Shown here piece after piece: positions 17,776 to 29,188 of a DNA stretch of 64,000 bases (position 1 is its first letter; each line of letters starts with the position of its first letter). The translations under genes were made by a program, and so were the position numbers. The DNA is from JBFXIE01 sp050176255. GTDB taxonomy: Bacteria; Pseudomonadota; Gammaproteobacteria; Burkholderiales; Burkholderiaceae_C. The notes below the pieces were generated by a model, which was given only the letters and a program-made list of their open reading frames with translations, was not told the DNA's origin and did no database searches. The DNA is taken from the NCBI RefSeq assembly GCF_050176255.1, contig NZ_JBFXIE010000012.1, one strand, 5' to 3'.

Positions 17776-18936
17776 TCACCGGCCTGACCGGTGGTGACGG
17801 GCCAGATGGATGCGCTCGTCCATGGACGACAGTGCCAACGCCAGCACCGTGCCGACGACGGCGCCCAGCGTGGTGTCATAGATGCGCGAGATGGCCATTT
17901 CCGCCGCCTCGCCGTGGCTGGCCAGGGTTGTCATCAGCAGCGCCATCGGGGTGACGAACACCTGGCCCAGCGCGTAATTGAAGCCGATCACCACTTCGGT
18001 CAGCACCTGCAGCACGACTACCGCCAGCAACAGCGTCCAGAACGAAGGCGACAGCGACAAGATGACCCACGCAATGGCCGCCCCGGCAATGGTGCCCAGC
18101 GTGCGCTGCCAGGCCCGGTGCACGGTGCCCGGCAAATGCGCGCCCTGCAGGACGGCCACAGCGCCAATCCCGGCCCACGCGGGATGCGACCAGCCGGCCA
18201 TGTGCGCCAGAACGGCCGCCAGCGCGGCACACAGCGACACGCGAAGGGAATACAGGGTCGCATAACCCGGGCTGATGGCCGGTGGGGCAGTTGGCGCAGC
18301 GGTGGAAACGGGAGCCGGTGCTGCAGCAGTGGCCGCTGCAGGGGCCGGAACCATGACATTCAGGTCGCGCAGGTGGTCGGTCAGCAAACACACCAGCCAT
18401 GCCGCAGCCGCTCCCAAGGCTGTGGCTGCCGTGCGTTCTGCCAGGGCCAGCGGGCCACCAATGGGGCCCAGGGCGGCGCTGGCAGCAAAGATGAAGATCA
18501 CCGCACCCGGCGCACCCACCTGTGTGCGATGGGCCAGCGATGCCAGCACCCCCGCCAGGGCGGCCAGCGCCAGCAGCATGACCACCGGTGGCAGCCCCGC
18601 CAGCGTCAGCCCCGACAGCAGCGCTACGGGCATGACCAGCAACGCGCCGGCCGTCAGCACGACGTAGCGACGGCGGGCGATGGGCGCAAAACGCCCGAAC
18701 AGCGCAGCCAAAGCCCCCAGTCCGCCAAAGCCCGCCAAATGTTCCCAGGGCGAATAGTGCAGACCCGCCGCCACCGCAAGCACAGCCAGCGCCACCTGGA
18801 TGCCCGCGATGGTGGCGTTGCGTACCGACGGGGGGCGCTGGATGGTCAGGCTCTCGCGCAGCCGCGCGGGCGAAGCCAGGTGGCGCAGCGACTGGGTCAG
18901 CGATGCGGGGGGCGGCGTTTGGTGCTTGCGATGCAT
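17776..18936 (-). CDS. FUSC family (aromatic acid exporter-like) membrane protein
   Basis: A 386-residue membrane protein with two repeated hydrophobic halves (about residues 35-165 and 215-345), separated by an Ala/Pro-rich hydrophilic linker near residue 200. This pattern, with the HPAWAGIGAVAVLQG and RTLGTIAGAAIAW motifs in the second half, is that of the FUSC/HPP-like group to which AaeB and YccS belong. Such proteins are linked to efflux of aromatic acids, but no partner membrane-fusion gene is adjacent. ATG at 18936 is preferred; the frame remains open upstream only because it is antisense to maeB. It starts 30 bases downstream of the end of maeB, on the same strand. Confidence 0.75.
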   Translation of the reverse strand: MHRKHQTPPPASLTQSLRHLASPARLRESLTIQRPPSVRNATIAGIQVALAVLAVAAGLHYSPWEHLAGFGGLGALAALFGRFAPIARRRYVVLTAGALLVMPVALLSGLTLAGLPPVVMLLALAALAGVLASLAHRTQVGAPGAVIFIFAASAALGPIGGPLALAERTAATALGAAAAWLVCLLTDHLRDLNVMVPAPAAATAAAPAPVSTAAPTAPPAISPGYATLYSLRVSLCAALAAVLAHMAGWSHPAWAGIGAVAVLQGAHLPGTVHRAWQRTLGTIAGAAIAWVILSLSPSFWTLLLAVVVLQVLTEVVIGFNYALGQVFVTPMALLMTTLASHGEAAEMAISRIYDTTLGAVVGTVLALALSSMDERIHLARHHRSGR

Positions 18937-18965
18937 GGTCGTGCGGCGGTCAAGATCCCGCCGTC

Positions 18966-21272
<2,307 letters not shown>

Positions 21273-21450
21273 GGCAGTGGACAGCAGAAAGGAGCGAGCA
21301 AAAAATGGGTGGACGCGCAGAGCGCGCAGCGGGCACGCCGACGCGACAATCTGAAAAGAGGCCTGCCAGCTTACTGCATGCTGATGCCGCAGACGGTGGC
21401 CGGGCCTCGTCAAAATGCCGGGGCACGACAGTCACCGACAGGCCTAAATC

Positions 21451-22782
21451 ATGCAACACCCAGGCACCCCGGCCGGTTTGCCGCCGCCGGATTTTTTGCT
21501 GCAGCTGTTTCGCCACGCCGTCTGGCGCGCCCAGCCTCTGCACGGCATGGCGCAGCACCTGCCGGCGCCGCCGGCGGGCAGGGGCCGCACCGTGGTGCTG
21601 GGCGCAGGCAAGGCGGCCGGCTCCATGGCCCAGGCGCTGGAGGCGCTATGGCCGCCGCACGCGCCGCTGTCGGGGCTGGTGGCCACGCGCTACGGCCATG
21701 TGCCGCCGCGGCCGGCGGGCCTGGCGCAGCGTATCGAGGTGGTGGAGGCCGCCCACCCCGTGCCGGACGCCGCCGGGCTGAACGCGGCCGAGCGCATGCT
21801 GGCACTGGCGCAAGGCCTTGACGCTGACGACCTGGTGCTGTGCCTCATCTCGGGTGGTGGCTCGGCGCTGCTCACGCTGCCCGCCGCCGGACTGACGCTG
21901 GCCGACAAGCAGCGCATCAACCGCGCGCTGCTGGACAGCGGCGCCGCCATTGGCGAGATGAACTGCGTGCGCAAGCACCTGTCGCGCATCAAGGGCGGGC
22001 GCCTGGCCGCGGCCTGCCACCCGGCCCGGGTGGTGACGCTGGCCATCAGCGACGTGCCGGGCGACGACCCCGGCGTCATCGCCAGCGGCCCCACGGTGCC
22101 CGACGAAACCACCTGCGCCGACGCGCTGGACATCCTGGCGCGCCTGCGCATCGACATCCCCGATACCGTGCGCGCCGCGCTGCAGGCCGGCACGCTGGAA
22201 ACCCCCAAGCCCGGCGACGCGCGCTTTGCCGGCCACCAGGTGCACCTGATCGCCACGCCGCAGCAGTCGCTGCAGGCTGCCGCCGAGGCCGCGCGCGCCG
22301 CGGGCGTGGCGGCGCACATTCTGTCGGACGAGATCGAGGGCGAGTCGCGCGAAGTGGGCAAGGTGCATGCCGCACTGGCCCGCGCCGTGGCGCGCCACGG
22401 CCAGCCGTTTGCGCGGCCCTGCGTGATTTTGTCGGGCGGCGAGACCACGGTCACCGTGCGCCCGCAGCAGCAGCCGGGGGGCGCCCCGGGCCGTGGCGGG
22501 CGCGCCGGCGAGTTCTGCCTGGGACTGGCGCAGGCGCTTCAGGGCCAGCCGGGCGTGTGGGCGCTGGCGGCCGACACCGATGGCATCGACGGCGTGCAGA
22601 ACAACGCCGGCGCGCGCGTGGCGCCCGACACTCTGGCGCGCGCCGCGGCGCTGGGCTTGCGCATTGGCGACCACCTGGATCGCCACGACGCCTATGGCTA
22701 CTTTGAGGCGCTGGGCGATCTGGTCATCACCGGCCCCACGCATACCAATGTGAACGACTTTCGGGTGCTACTTATTTTGTAG
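21451..22782 (+). CDS. Glycerate 2-kinase, MOFRL family (GckA/TtuD type)
   Basis: A 443-residue kinase that phosphorylates D-glycerate at C2 in the glyoxylate and tartrate/serine pathways; the family was earlier called hydroxypyruvate reductase TtuD. The N-terminal GckA domain shows LGAGKAAGSMAQAL, the LISGGGSALLTLP loop and SDVPGDDPGVIASGPTVPD; the C-terminal MOFRL domain shows CVILSGGETTVTV and TDGIDGVQNNAGA. No reductase-type dinucleotide fold is seen. The last codons and the TAG stop lie inside a copy of the dispersed palindromic repeat. The base composition is very GC-rich, like the neighbouring maeB. Confidence 0.9.
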   Translation: MQHPGTPAGLPPPDFLLQLFRHAVWRAQPLHGMAQHLPAPPAGRGRTVVLGAGKAAGSMAQALEALWPPHAPLSGLVATRYGHVPPRPAGLAQRIEVVEAAHPVPDAAGLNAAERMLALAQGLDADDLVLCLISGGGSALLTLPAAGLTLADKQRINRALLDSGAAIGEMNCVRKHLSRIKGGRLAAACHPARVVTLAISDVPGDDPGVIASGPTVPDETTCADALDILARLRIDIPDTVRAALQAGTLETPKPGDARFAGHQVHLIATPQQSLQAAAEAARAAGVAAHILSDEIEGESREVGKVHAALARAVARHGQPFARPCVILSGGETTVTVRPQQQPGGAPGRGGRAGEFCLGLAQALQGQPGVWALAADTDGIDGVQNNAGARVAPDTLARAAALGLRIGDHLDRHDAYGYFEALGDLVITGPTHTNVNDFRVLLIL

Positions 22783-22824
22783 CTTGTGGCGCTTGTTAAA
22801 TAAGCGCTGGAGGCTGTTTTGGCT
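22768..22824 (+). repeat. Dispersed palindromic repeat overlapping a stop codon
   Basis: The copy contains AGCTTGTGGCGCTTGTTAAA followed by a complementary TAAGCGCTGGAGGC arm. It matches the copy inside uvrD closely from the AGCT box to TTTGGC. The TAG stop codon of the glycerate kinase gene is made by the first bases of the AGCT box. Confidence 0.75.
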
Positions 22825-22845
22825 GGTATTGCGCCAGAGTCAGCG

Positions 22846-23400
22846 TCAGAGTTGGCCTTCGGTCAGCGTGTCGAGCTGAAAACGCCCCGACTTGTCCCAC
22901 AGCCAGGTGTCGGTATAGGTCACGCGCTGCATGCGCGCGGGCACGGGAAAGGGCGCCGCAGCGCGCACCGTGCGCTCGATCTCGGCGATCACGTCGGGCG
23001 CGTGGCGCGGTGCGCGCATCCAGCGCAGGGCTGTCACGCGGCCGCCCCGGTCAACGTCCACCTCCAGCACGCCAATGGCATGCAGCAGTGGGGGCAGCTT
23101 GCCCTTGTAGATGCGTTGCGTGTTCAGGCCGTAGATGTGGCTGGCCGCATCGTGGCGGTAGGCGCGCGGCGTGGTGGCGGCCGACGCGCGTGCCTGGCCC
23201 CGGGCTGCTTCATCGACGGCGCCCGGTGTGGCCGAGTCCTGCGGCCGGGGGACGTCGGGGGCGGATTTGCATGCGGCGACGATGGCGGCCACCAGCGCCA
23301 TCAGGCTGGCGGGCAGCCAGGACGGGCGTGCGGTCTGGCGTGCCGTATTGCCTGAGGCAGGTGGCGTGCGGTCGGGTGCGTCGTGGGGGTGCTGGGGCAT
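22846..23400 (-). CDS. Small envelope protein with TonB-C-like domain
   Basis: A 184-residue protein of no firmly recognised family. Residues 31-44 are hydrophobic and end in VAAC, which could be a lipoprotein box; for that the start would more likely be an internal Met at residue 34, because the charged N-region before it is unusually long. Residues about 95-184 resemble the TonB C-terminal/energy-transducer fold: LHAIGVLEVDVDRGGRVTALRWMRAP and a TVRAAAPFPVP block. It sits between the glycerate kinase (convergent) and dcd (divergent). Function unknown; an envelope location is inferred. Confidence 0.6.
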   Translation of the reverse strand: MPQHPHDAPDRTPPASGNTARQTARPSWLPASLMALVAAIVAACKSAPDVPRPQDSATPGAVDEAARGQARASAATTPRAYRHDAASHIYGLNTQRIYKGKLPPLLHAIGVLEVDVDRGGRVTALRWMRAPRHAPDVIAEIERTVRAAAPFPVPARMQRVTYTDTWLWDKSGRFQLDTLTEGQL

Positions 23401-23449
23401 GGTGGATGGGGCTGTGCGGCAGCGGTTGGGTGTGGGCTGGGTTGATTTT

Positions 23450-23508
23450 GTGTAAAAACGCCTTGAGCCTTTGTAATTCAAGCGCTGACAGCTATCATTA
23501 AAATAGCT
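23450..23508 (+). repeat. Dispersed palindromic repeat upstream of dcd
   Basis: The core is CAAGCGCTGACAGCTATCA, preceded by TGTAAAAACGCCTTGAGCC. It is nearly the same as the copy at 41329-41386 in front of uvrD, both reading GTG(T/C)AAAAAA..CCTT..., followed by the CAAGCGCTGACAGCTATCA core. It lies in the 153-base divergent region between the TonB-C-like gene and dcd and overlaps the place where promoters are expected. Confidence 0.75.
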
Positions 23509-23553
23509 AAAGAGCAAAGTCTGATTACTTAGAATATCCGCCAGGAGTACCCC

Positions 23554-24120
23554 ATGAGCATCAAGAGCGACAAATGGATCCGCCGCATGGCCGAGCAGCA
23601 CGGCATGATCGAGCCCTTCGAGCCCGGCCAGATCCGCGAGAGCGGCGGTCACAAGATCATCAGCTACGGCACCAGCAGCTACGGTTACGACATCCGCTGC
23701 GCCCGTGAATTCAAGGTTTTCACCAACATCCACAGCACCGTGGTGGATCCCAAGAACTTCGACGAAAAGAGCTTTGTCGATTTTGAGGGCGACCACTGCA
23801 TCATCCCGCCCAACAGTTTTGCGCTGGCGCGCACGATGGAATACTTTCGCATCCCGCGCGACGTGCTCACCATCTGCCTGGGCAAGAGCACCTACGCGCG
23901 CTGCGGCATCATCGTCAACGTCACCCCGTTCGAGCCCGAGTGGGAGGGCTATGTGACGCTGGAGTTTTCCAACACCACGCCGCTGCCCGCCAAAATCTAC
24001 GCTGGCGAGGGCTGCGCCCAGGTGCTGTTCTTCCAGGGCGACGAGCAGTGTGAGACCAGCTACAAAGACCGCAACGGCAAATACCAAGGCCAGCACGGCG
24101 TGACGCTGCCGCGCGCCTGA
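23554..24120 (+). CDS. dcd: dCTP deaminase
   Basis: A 188-residue dCTP deaminase that converts dCTP to dUTP and so feeds dTTP synthesis. Conserved blocks include SYGTSSYGYDIRC near residue 38, GKSTYARCGIIVNVTPFEPEWEG near residue 110 and the VTLEFSNTTPLPAKIY block whose glutamate is the catalytic residue of the family. The trimer-type length is normal and it is the monofunctional form, ending soon after the QGQHGVTLPRA tail. A CCAGGAGTACCCC ribosome site directly precedes the ATG. Confidence 0.97.
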   Translation: MSIKSDKWIRRMAEQHGMIEPFEPGQIRESGGHKIISYGTSSYGYDIRCAREFKVFTNIHSTVVDPKNFDEKSFVDFEGDHCIIPPNSFALARTMEYFRIPRDVLTICLGKSTYARCGIIVNVTPFEPEWEGYVTLEFSNTTPLPAKIYAGEGCAQVLFFQGDEQCETSYKDRNGKYQGQHGVTLPRA

Positions 24121-24161
24121 TGATCCCGGGAGCCGCACCGTGCGGCGGCGCGCGCCGTCCG

Positions 24162-24195
24162 TCGTCAACAGATTGACACAATCGTTTCATAGATT
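24162..24195 (+). promoter_or_regulatory. Candidate Pho box and -10 upstream of the phytase-like lipoprotein
   Basis: TCGTCAA-N4-TTGACAC (24162-24179) resembles the double CTGTCAT repeat of PhoB boxes, with GTCA kept in the first half and TG.CA in the second. Ten bases later comes TAGATT (24190-24195), a plausible -10 at the spacing expected when a Pho box replaces the -35. The same pattern stands before the phoX-type gene at 48457. Prediction only. Confidence 0.45.
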
Positions 24196-24221
24196 AGCCC
24201 CTCTTTCAACTGGGGAATTTA

Positions 24222-26552
24222 ATGAAGAAATCAGCGATTGCGTTGGCGGTGGGTGTGGCCTTGTCGGGGCTTTTGGCGGCCTGTGGCGGTAGTGACGATG
24301 GCCCGGCGGATGTGCCCTCGGTCAGCAATCCGAACAAGTTCTTCAACCGCACCGCCACCTTTGCGGTGTGCGCGCAGGTGGGTTCCTCGTGCGAAGACAG
24401 CACGCCGACGGCAGCAGAGATCGTTGCCGCCAGCGAAGACGGCATGACGCTGGTCTATACCAACAGCCTCAAGGGTGAAGTCGGCTTCGTCGACATCGTG
24501 GATCCAGCCGCGCCCAAGGCCCTGGGCAAGCTCGCCATGGGTGGCGAGCCCACCTCGGTCACCGTGCTGGGTAGCCATGCACTGGTGGCGGTGAACACGT
24601 CGGCCAACTTCATCAACGCCTCGGGCAAGCTGGTGGTGGTGGACATCGCCAAGCGCTCGGTGGTCACTGAAATCCAGCTCGGCGGTCAGCCCGACTCGGT
24701 GGCGCGCAGCAAGGACGGCAAGTACGTGGCCGTGGTGATCGAAAACGAGCGCGACGAGAGCGTGAACAAGGGCGCGCTGCCCCAGGCGCCCTCGGGCTAC
24801 CTGACCATTGTTGACACCGTGGGCGCCCCCGCCACCTGGAAGACGCGCAACGTCGAGCTCAAGGGCCTGGCCACGCTCTACCCCGAGGACGCCGAGCCCG
24901 AGTACGTCTCCATCAACGACGACAACGTGGCCGTGGTCACGCTGCAAGAGAACAACCACATTGCGCTGGTCGATCTGCCCACGGGCAAGGTCACCAGGCA
25001 CTTCAGCGCCGGTGCGGTCACCCTGACCCAGGTGGATTTGACCGACGCCCCGCGCCCCAACAGCGTCAACCTGACCGAGACCCAGGCCAACCGCCTGCGC
25101 GAGCCCGATGGCGTGACCTGGCTCTCCAAAGCCCAGTTCGCCACCGCTAACGAAGGTGACCTGAACGGCGGCAGCCGTGGCTTCACCATCTTCAACACCG
25201 ACGGCACGGTGGCTTACGACGCCGGCAACACCCTGGAGCACCTGGTGGCGCGCATCGGCCACACCAATGACAAGCGCTCTGACGCCAAGGGCAACGAGCC
25301 CGAAAACGTCGCTTTTGGCCGTTTTGATGGCACCGACTACCTGTTTGTCGCCTCCGAGCGCTCCAGCGTGCTGGCCGTGTACGACATGGGCCAGAAAAAC
25401 CAGCCGGTCTTCAAACAAGTGCTGCCCGCAGCGCTGGCACCCGAAGGCGTGCTGGCGATTCCGTCGCGCAACCTGCTGATTGCCGCCAGCGAGAACGACG
25501 ACCGCGCCACCAACTCGACGCTGCGCTCCGCCCTCAACATCTACCAGTACCAAAGCGCGCCTGCAGCCTATCCGACCATCCAGTCGGCCAACCGTGCCGA
25601 TGGCACGCCCATTCCATGGTCGGCGCTGTCGGGCCTGGCCGCTGCGCCCACGGGCTCTATCGTCTATGGCATTGACGACAGCTTCTTCCGCGGCAACCGC
25701 ATTTTCGAGATCGACACCAGCACCAAGCCTGCCAGCCTCAAGCGCGAAATCCGCATCACCGACCCGAACGGCAAGATTGCCGCCCTGGCCGCCACGCTGC
25801 CCGCTGCCAAGGATGCCAACGCCTTTGACGCCACCGACCTGGCCGCACTGGTGAACGCCGACGGCAGCGTCAACCTCGACCCCGAAGGCATTTCGCTGGC
25901 CTCGGCTGGTGGCTTCTGGATTGCCTCCGAAGGTGCCGGCACGGTGGGCGACGCGGCGCGTCCGGTGCTGTCGGCCAACCTGGTGTTCAAACTCTCGGCC
26001 AGCGGCGTCATCGAAGAAATCATCCAGCTGCCGGCCGAGGTCAATGCCAAGCAGCAGCGCTTTGGCTTTGAGGGCATTGCTGAATCTAACGGCAAGCTGG
26101 TGGTGGCCTTCCAGCGCGCCTGGGCGGGCGAGACACAGCCGCGCATCGGCGTCTATGACCTGGCGGCAAAGACCTGGCAGTTCATGTTCTATCCGCTCGA
26201 CGCCGTCACCTCGCCCAACAAGGGCTGGGTGGGCCTGTCGGAAATCACCGCACTGGGCAACAACCGCTTTGTAGTGATCGAGCGCGACAACCAGGGCGGC
26301 CCCGATGCCCGCGTCAAGAAGCTCTACCGCATCGACCTGACCGGCGTGGCCAACGGCGCCACGCTGACCAAGACCCTGATGCGCGACGTGCTGCCCGACC
26401 TGCGCAAGACCAATGGCCTGGTGGTCGAGAAGATCGAAGGCTTTGCCGTGCTGGCCAATGGCGATGCGCTGCTGGTCAACGACAACGACGGCGTGGACGA
26501 GAACAATGGCGAAACCTGGCTGTTCAACCTGGGCAAGCTCAATTTGAACTGA
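24222..26552 (+). CDS. Lipoprotein with esterase-like phytase domain
   Basis: A 776-residue secreted protein. Residues 1-21 are a lipoprotein signal ending in LLAAC, so the mature protein should be lipid-anchored at C21. The first half (about residues 60-430) has repeated beta-propeller-like strands (DIVDPAAPKALGKL, VVDIAKRSVVTEIQLGG). The second half fits the esterase-like phytase domain (PF13449 type): GFWIASEGAGTVG near residue 565 and FGFEGIAESNGKLVVAFQRA near residue 615. A role in releasing phosphate from organic esters is plausible, supported by the Pho-box-like element in front, but the substrate is unknown. It stands alone, downstream of dcd. Confidence 0.75.
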   Translation: MKKSAIALAVGVALSGLLAACGGSDDGPADVPSVSNPNKFFNRTATFAVCAQVGSSCEDSTPTAAEIVAASEDGMTLVYTNSLKGEVGFVDIVDPAAPKALGKLAMGGEPTSVTVLGSHALVAVNTSANFINASGKLVVVDIAKRSVVTEIQLGGQPDSVARSKDGKYVAVVIENERDESVNKGALPQAPSGYLTIVDTVGAPATWKTRNVELKGLATLYPEDAEPEYVSINDDNVAVVTLQENNHIALVDLPTGKVTRHFSAGAVTLTQVDLTDAPRPNSVNLTETQANRLREPDGVTWLSKAQFATANEGDLNGGSRGFTIFNTDGTVAYDAGNTLEHLVARIGHTNDKRSDAKGNEPENVAFGRFDGTDYLFVASERSSVLAVYDMGQKNQPVFKQVLPAALAPEGVLAIPSRNLLIAASENDDRATNSTLRSALNIYQYQSAPAAYPTIQSANRADGTPIPWSALSGLAAAPTGSIVYGIDDSFFRGNRIFEIDTSTKPASLKREIRITDPNGKIAALAATLPAAKDANAFDATDLAALVNADGSVNLDPEGISLASAGGFWIASEGAGTVGDAARPVLSANLVFKLSASGVIEEIIQLPAEVNAKQQRFGFEGIAESNGKLVVAFQRAWAGETQPRIGVYDLAAKTWQFMFYPLDAVTSPNKGWVGLSEITALGNNRFVVIERDNQGGPDARVKKLYRIDLTGVANGATLTKTLMRDVLPDLRKTNGLVVEKIEGFAVLANGDALLVNDNDGVDENNGETWLFNLGKLNLN

Positions 26553-26644
26553 TGCCGCTGGCCTGCCAGCCTTGCGGACGCAAGGGGCGCGCGTAAACTG
26601 CGCCTTCTTGCGCCCACAGGGCTGGGCGCGCCAGGAGGCGCACT

Positions 26645-27505
26645 ATGAGATGGGAAGGCAACCGGCAGTCAGACAACGTGGAAGACCGCCGCAGCGCAGG
26701 CGGCGGCTTCAGGGGTGGCCGTTCCATCGGCATCGGCACGATCATCGTGGCGCTGATTGGCTGGGGCGTGTTCGGCATCAACCCGCTCACCACCATCGGC
26801 TTGCTGTCCGACGGCTCGGCGCCGCCAGCGCAACAGGCACCTGCGCAGCGCCCGTCCGGTGATGATCGCCAGGCCGTTTTTGTATCCACCGTGCTGGCAT
26901 CCACCGAAGACGTATGGGCGGACTTGTTTCAGCGCGGTGGCGCGCAGTACCCCATGCCCAAGCTGGTTTTGTTTCGCGGCGCCACGCCCACGGCCTGCGG
27001 CACGGGGCAAAGCGCCATGGGTCCGTTTTACTGCCCGGGTGACCACAAGGTGTACCTGGATCTGGACTTTTTCGACACCATGAGCCGCCAACTGGGCGCC
27101 CCCGGCGAATTTGCCCGTGCCTACGTGATCGCCCACGAGGTCGGCCACCACATACAGACGCTGGTGGGCACTACCGCCAAGGTGGACGGCATGCGCGGGC
27201 GCATCAGCCAGCGCGATCAGAACGCCCTGTCGGTACGGCTGGAGTTGCAGGCCGATTGCTACGCAGGCATCTGGGCCCACCATTCGCAGCAGGCCAAGAA
27301 CTGGCTGGAGCGGGGCGACATCGAATCCGCCGTGAACGCAGCCGAACAGATTGGCGACGACAAGCTACAGCGCGAAGCCACAGGCACGGTGCGCCCCGAC
27401 AGTTTCACCCACGGCTCCAGCGCCCAGCGCGTGCGCTGGTTCACGCAGGGCTTCAAGACGGGCAATGTGCAGGCCTGCGATACCTTCAAGGCACAGGCGC
27501 TGTAG
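26645..27505 (+). CDS. ypfJ: Neutral zinc metallopeptidase, YpfJ/KPN_02809 type
   Basis: A 286-residue membrane-anchored zinc peptidase. The N-terminal 25 residues are hydrophilic, then a single membrane segment follows (about 28-47, IGTIIVALIGWGVFGINPL). The catalytic HEVGHH motif lies near residue 165 and the ELQADCYAG motif near residue 201 supplies the next zinc ligand. The substrate is not known for the family. A clear AGGAGG ribosome site precedes the ATG. It is monocistronic by spacing. Confidence 0.88.
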   Translation: MRWEGNRQSDNVEDRRSAGGGFRGGRSIGIGTIIVALIGWGVFGINPLTTIGLLSDGSAPPAQQAPAQRPSGDDRQAVFVSTVLASTEDVWADLFQRGGAQYPMPKLVLFRGATPTACGTGQSAMGPFYCPGDHKVYLDLDFFDTMSRQLGAPGEFARAYVIAHEVGHHIQTLVGTTAKVDGMRGRISQRDQNALSVRLELQADCYAGIWAHHSQQAKNWLERGDIESAVNAAEQIGDDKLQREATGTVRPDSFTHGSSAQRVRWFTQGFKTGNVQACDTFKAQAL

Positions 27506-27614
27506 GCGTGCAGCACAGCCAGCGGTCTGTTGGGGGGCAATGCTGGCGCGGCCGTGGCGGCTTGCCCTGGCTGAAGCCACTTCCTGGCCCTGACCCTTGC
27601 CGGCGCCGCAATGC

Positions 27615-27620
27615 GACAAT
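27615..27620 (+). promoter_or_regulatory. Candidate -10 box for a leaderless or near-leaderless rhlE mRNA
   Basis: GACAAT stands six bases before an in-frame TTG and nine bases before the ATG at 27630. There is no Shine-Dalgarno sequence between them, so transcription probably begins at or next to the start codon. The -35 is not convincing (CTGACC at 27590 has a 19-base spacer). Confidence 0.4.
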
Positions 27621-27629
27621 AGCGCCTTG

Positions 27630-29093
27630 ATGACACAACCCTACTCCACTCTTGCGCTGGCCGAACCGCTCAAGCGCGCCGTAGCCGACATGGGCTACGA
27701 GAACATGACCCCGATCCAGGCGCAGGCGATCCCTGTCGTGCTGACCGGCAAAGACGTGATGGGCGCTGCCCAAACGGGCACCGGCAAGACCGCGGCTTTC
27801 TCGCTGCCGCTGCTGCAGCGCCTGCTCAAGCACGAAAACAGCTCTGCCTCTCCGGCCCGCCACCCCGTGCGCGCGCTGGTGCTGCTGCCCACGCGCGAGC
27901 TGGCCGACCAGGTGGCGCAGCAGATTGCGATGTATGCCAAGTACACCAAGCTGCGCAGCACCGTGGTGTTTGGCGGCATGGACATGAAGCCGCAGACCGC
28001 CGAGCTGAAAAAAGGCGTCGAGGTGCTGGTGGCCACGCCCGGCCGCCTGCTGGATCACATCGAGGCCAAGAGCGCGGTGCTCAACCAGGTCGAGTACGTG
28101 GTGCTGGACGAAGCCGACCGCATGCTGGACATTGGCTTTCTGCCCGACCTGCAGCGCATCCTCAGCTACCTGCCCAAGCAGCGCACCACGCTGCTGTTCT
28201 CTGCCACGTTCTCGCCCGAGATCAAACGCCTGGCCGGCAGCTATCTGCAAGACCCGGTCACCATCGAGGTCGCCCGCCCCAACGAGACCGCCTCCACCGT
28301 CGAGCAGCGCTTTTTCAGCGTGGATGGCGACGACAAGCGCCGCGCCATTCAGCATGTGCTCGATGAGCGTGGGCTTAAACAGGCCTTCATCTTTGTCAAC
28401 AGCAAGCTGGGCTGCGCCCGCCTGGCGCGCAGCCTGGAGCGTGATGGTCTCAAGACGGCTGCCCTGCACGGCGACAAGAGCCAGGACGAACGCCTGAAGG
28501 CCCTGGACGCCTTCAAGAATGGCGAAGTGGACTTGCTGGTCTGCACCGACGTGGCCGCGCGGGGACTGGACATCAAGGACGTGCCTGCGGTGTTCAACTT
28601 TGACGTGCCTTTCAATGCCGAGGATTACGTGCACCGCATTGGCCGCACGGGCCGCGCGGGCGCATCGGGGCTGGCCGTGACGCTGGTGGCCAGCAGCGAC
28701 ACCCGCCTGGTGGCGGACATTGAAAAGCTCATCAAGAAAAAGATCGATCTGGAGCTGCTGCCGCTGCGGCATGAGCGCCCCGGCGCACGGCAGCAGGGGC
28801 GCCTGGGCGATGGGCGCCGCGCCTGGGGTGGCAGCGACGCAGACGAGGGCACCGCCGCGCCCCGAGGCCGAGAGCGCAGCGCTTACCGGCCTGCGCCGCA
28901 CGCCTCGCGCGACCCGTTCTTTGACAAACCCTACGAAGCCAGCGCAGCCGCGGGGGCATCGGCCAGCTGGGAGGTGATGCCCAAGGCCTCGCCAGCGCGC
29001 CCGGGCGTGTCTGCCAACATCAAGCCCAAACGCAAGGTAGCTGCCTTGTTCAAGGCACCGCAGTCAGCGGCGTCCGAGTCGTCGATCAGCTAA
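27630..29093 (+). CDS. rhlE: DEAD-box ATP-dependent RNA helicase RhlE
   Basis: A 487-residue DEAD-box RNA helicase. In order: the Q motif (MGYENMTPIQAQAIP), motif I AQTGTGKT near residue 45, PTRELADQ, the VLDEADRML box near residue 153, SATFS, and in the second RecA domain the DVAARGLDI and HRIGRTGRAG motifs. The C-terminal about 110 residues are basic and low in complexity, with KPKRKVAALFK at the end, as in the RhlE branch that acts in ribosome assembly and RNA turnover. The start is ATG at 27630; a TTG codon directly before it is an alternative. Confidence 0.92.
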   Translation: MTQPYSTLALAEPLKRAVADMGYENMTPIQAQAIPVVLTGKDVMGAAQTGTGKTAAFSLPLLQRLLKHENSSASPARHPVRALVLLPTRELADQVAQQIAMYAKYTKLRSTVVFGGMDMKPQTAELKKGVEVLVATPGRLLDHIEAKSAVLNQVEYVVLDEADRMLDIGFLPDLQRILSYLPKQRTTLLFSATFSPEIKRLAGSYLQDPVTIEVARPNETASTVEQRFFSVDGDDKRRAIQHVLDERGLKQAFIFVNSKLGCARLARSLERDGLKTAALHGDKSQDERLKALDAFKNGEVDLLVCTDVAARGLDIKDVPAVFNFDVPFNAEDYVHRIGRTGRAGASGLAVTLVASSDTRLVADIEKLIKKKIDLELLPLRHERPGARQQGRLGDGRRAWGGSDADEGTAAPRGRERSAYRPAPHASRDPFFDKPYEASAAAGASASWEVMPKASPARPGVSANIKPKRKVAALFKAPQSAASESSIS

Positions 29094-29188
29094 CGACGTC
29101 TTGAATCCTGCACCAGGGCCACCGTTGCCGCGGTCTTGCATGGTGGGCCAACCAGCCAACGTCTTGTCGCTGCGGTGAAGGGGCATCG

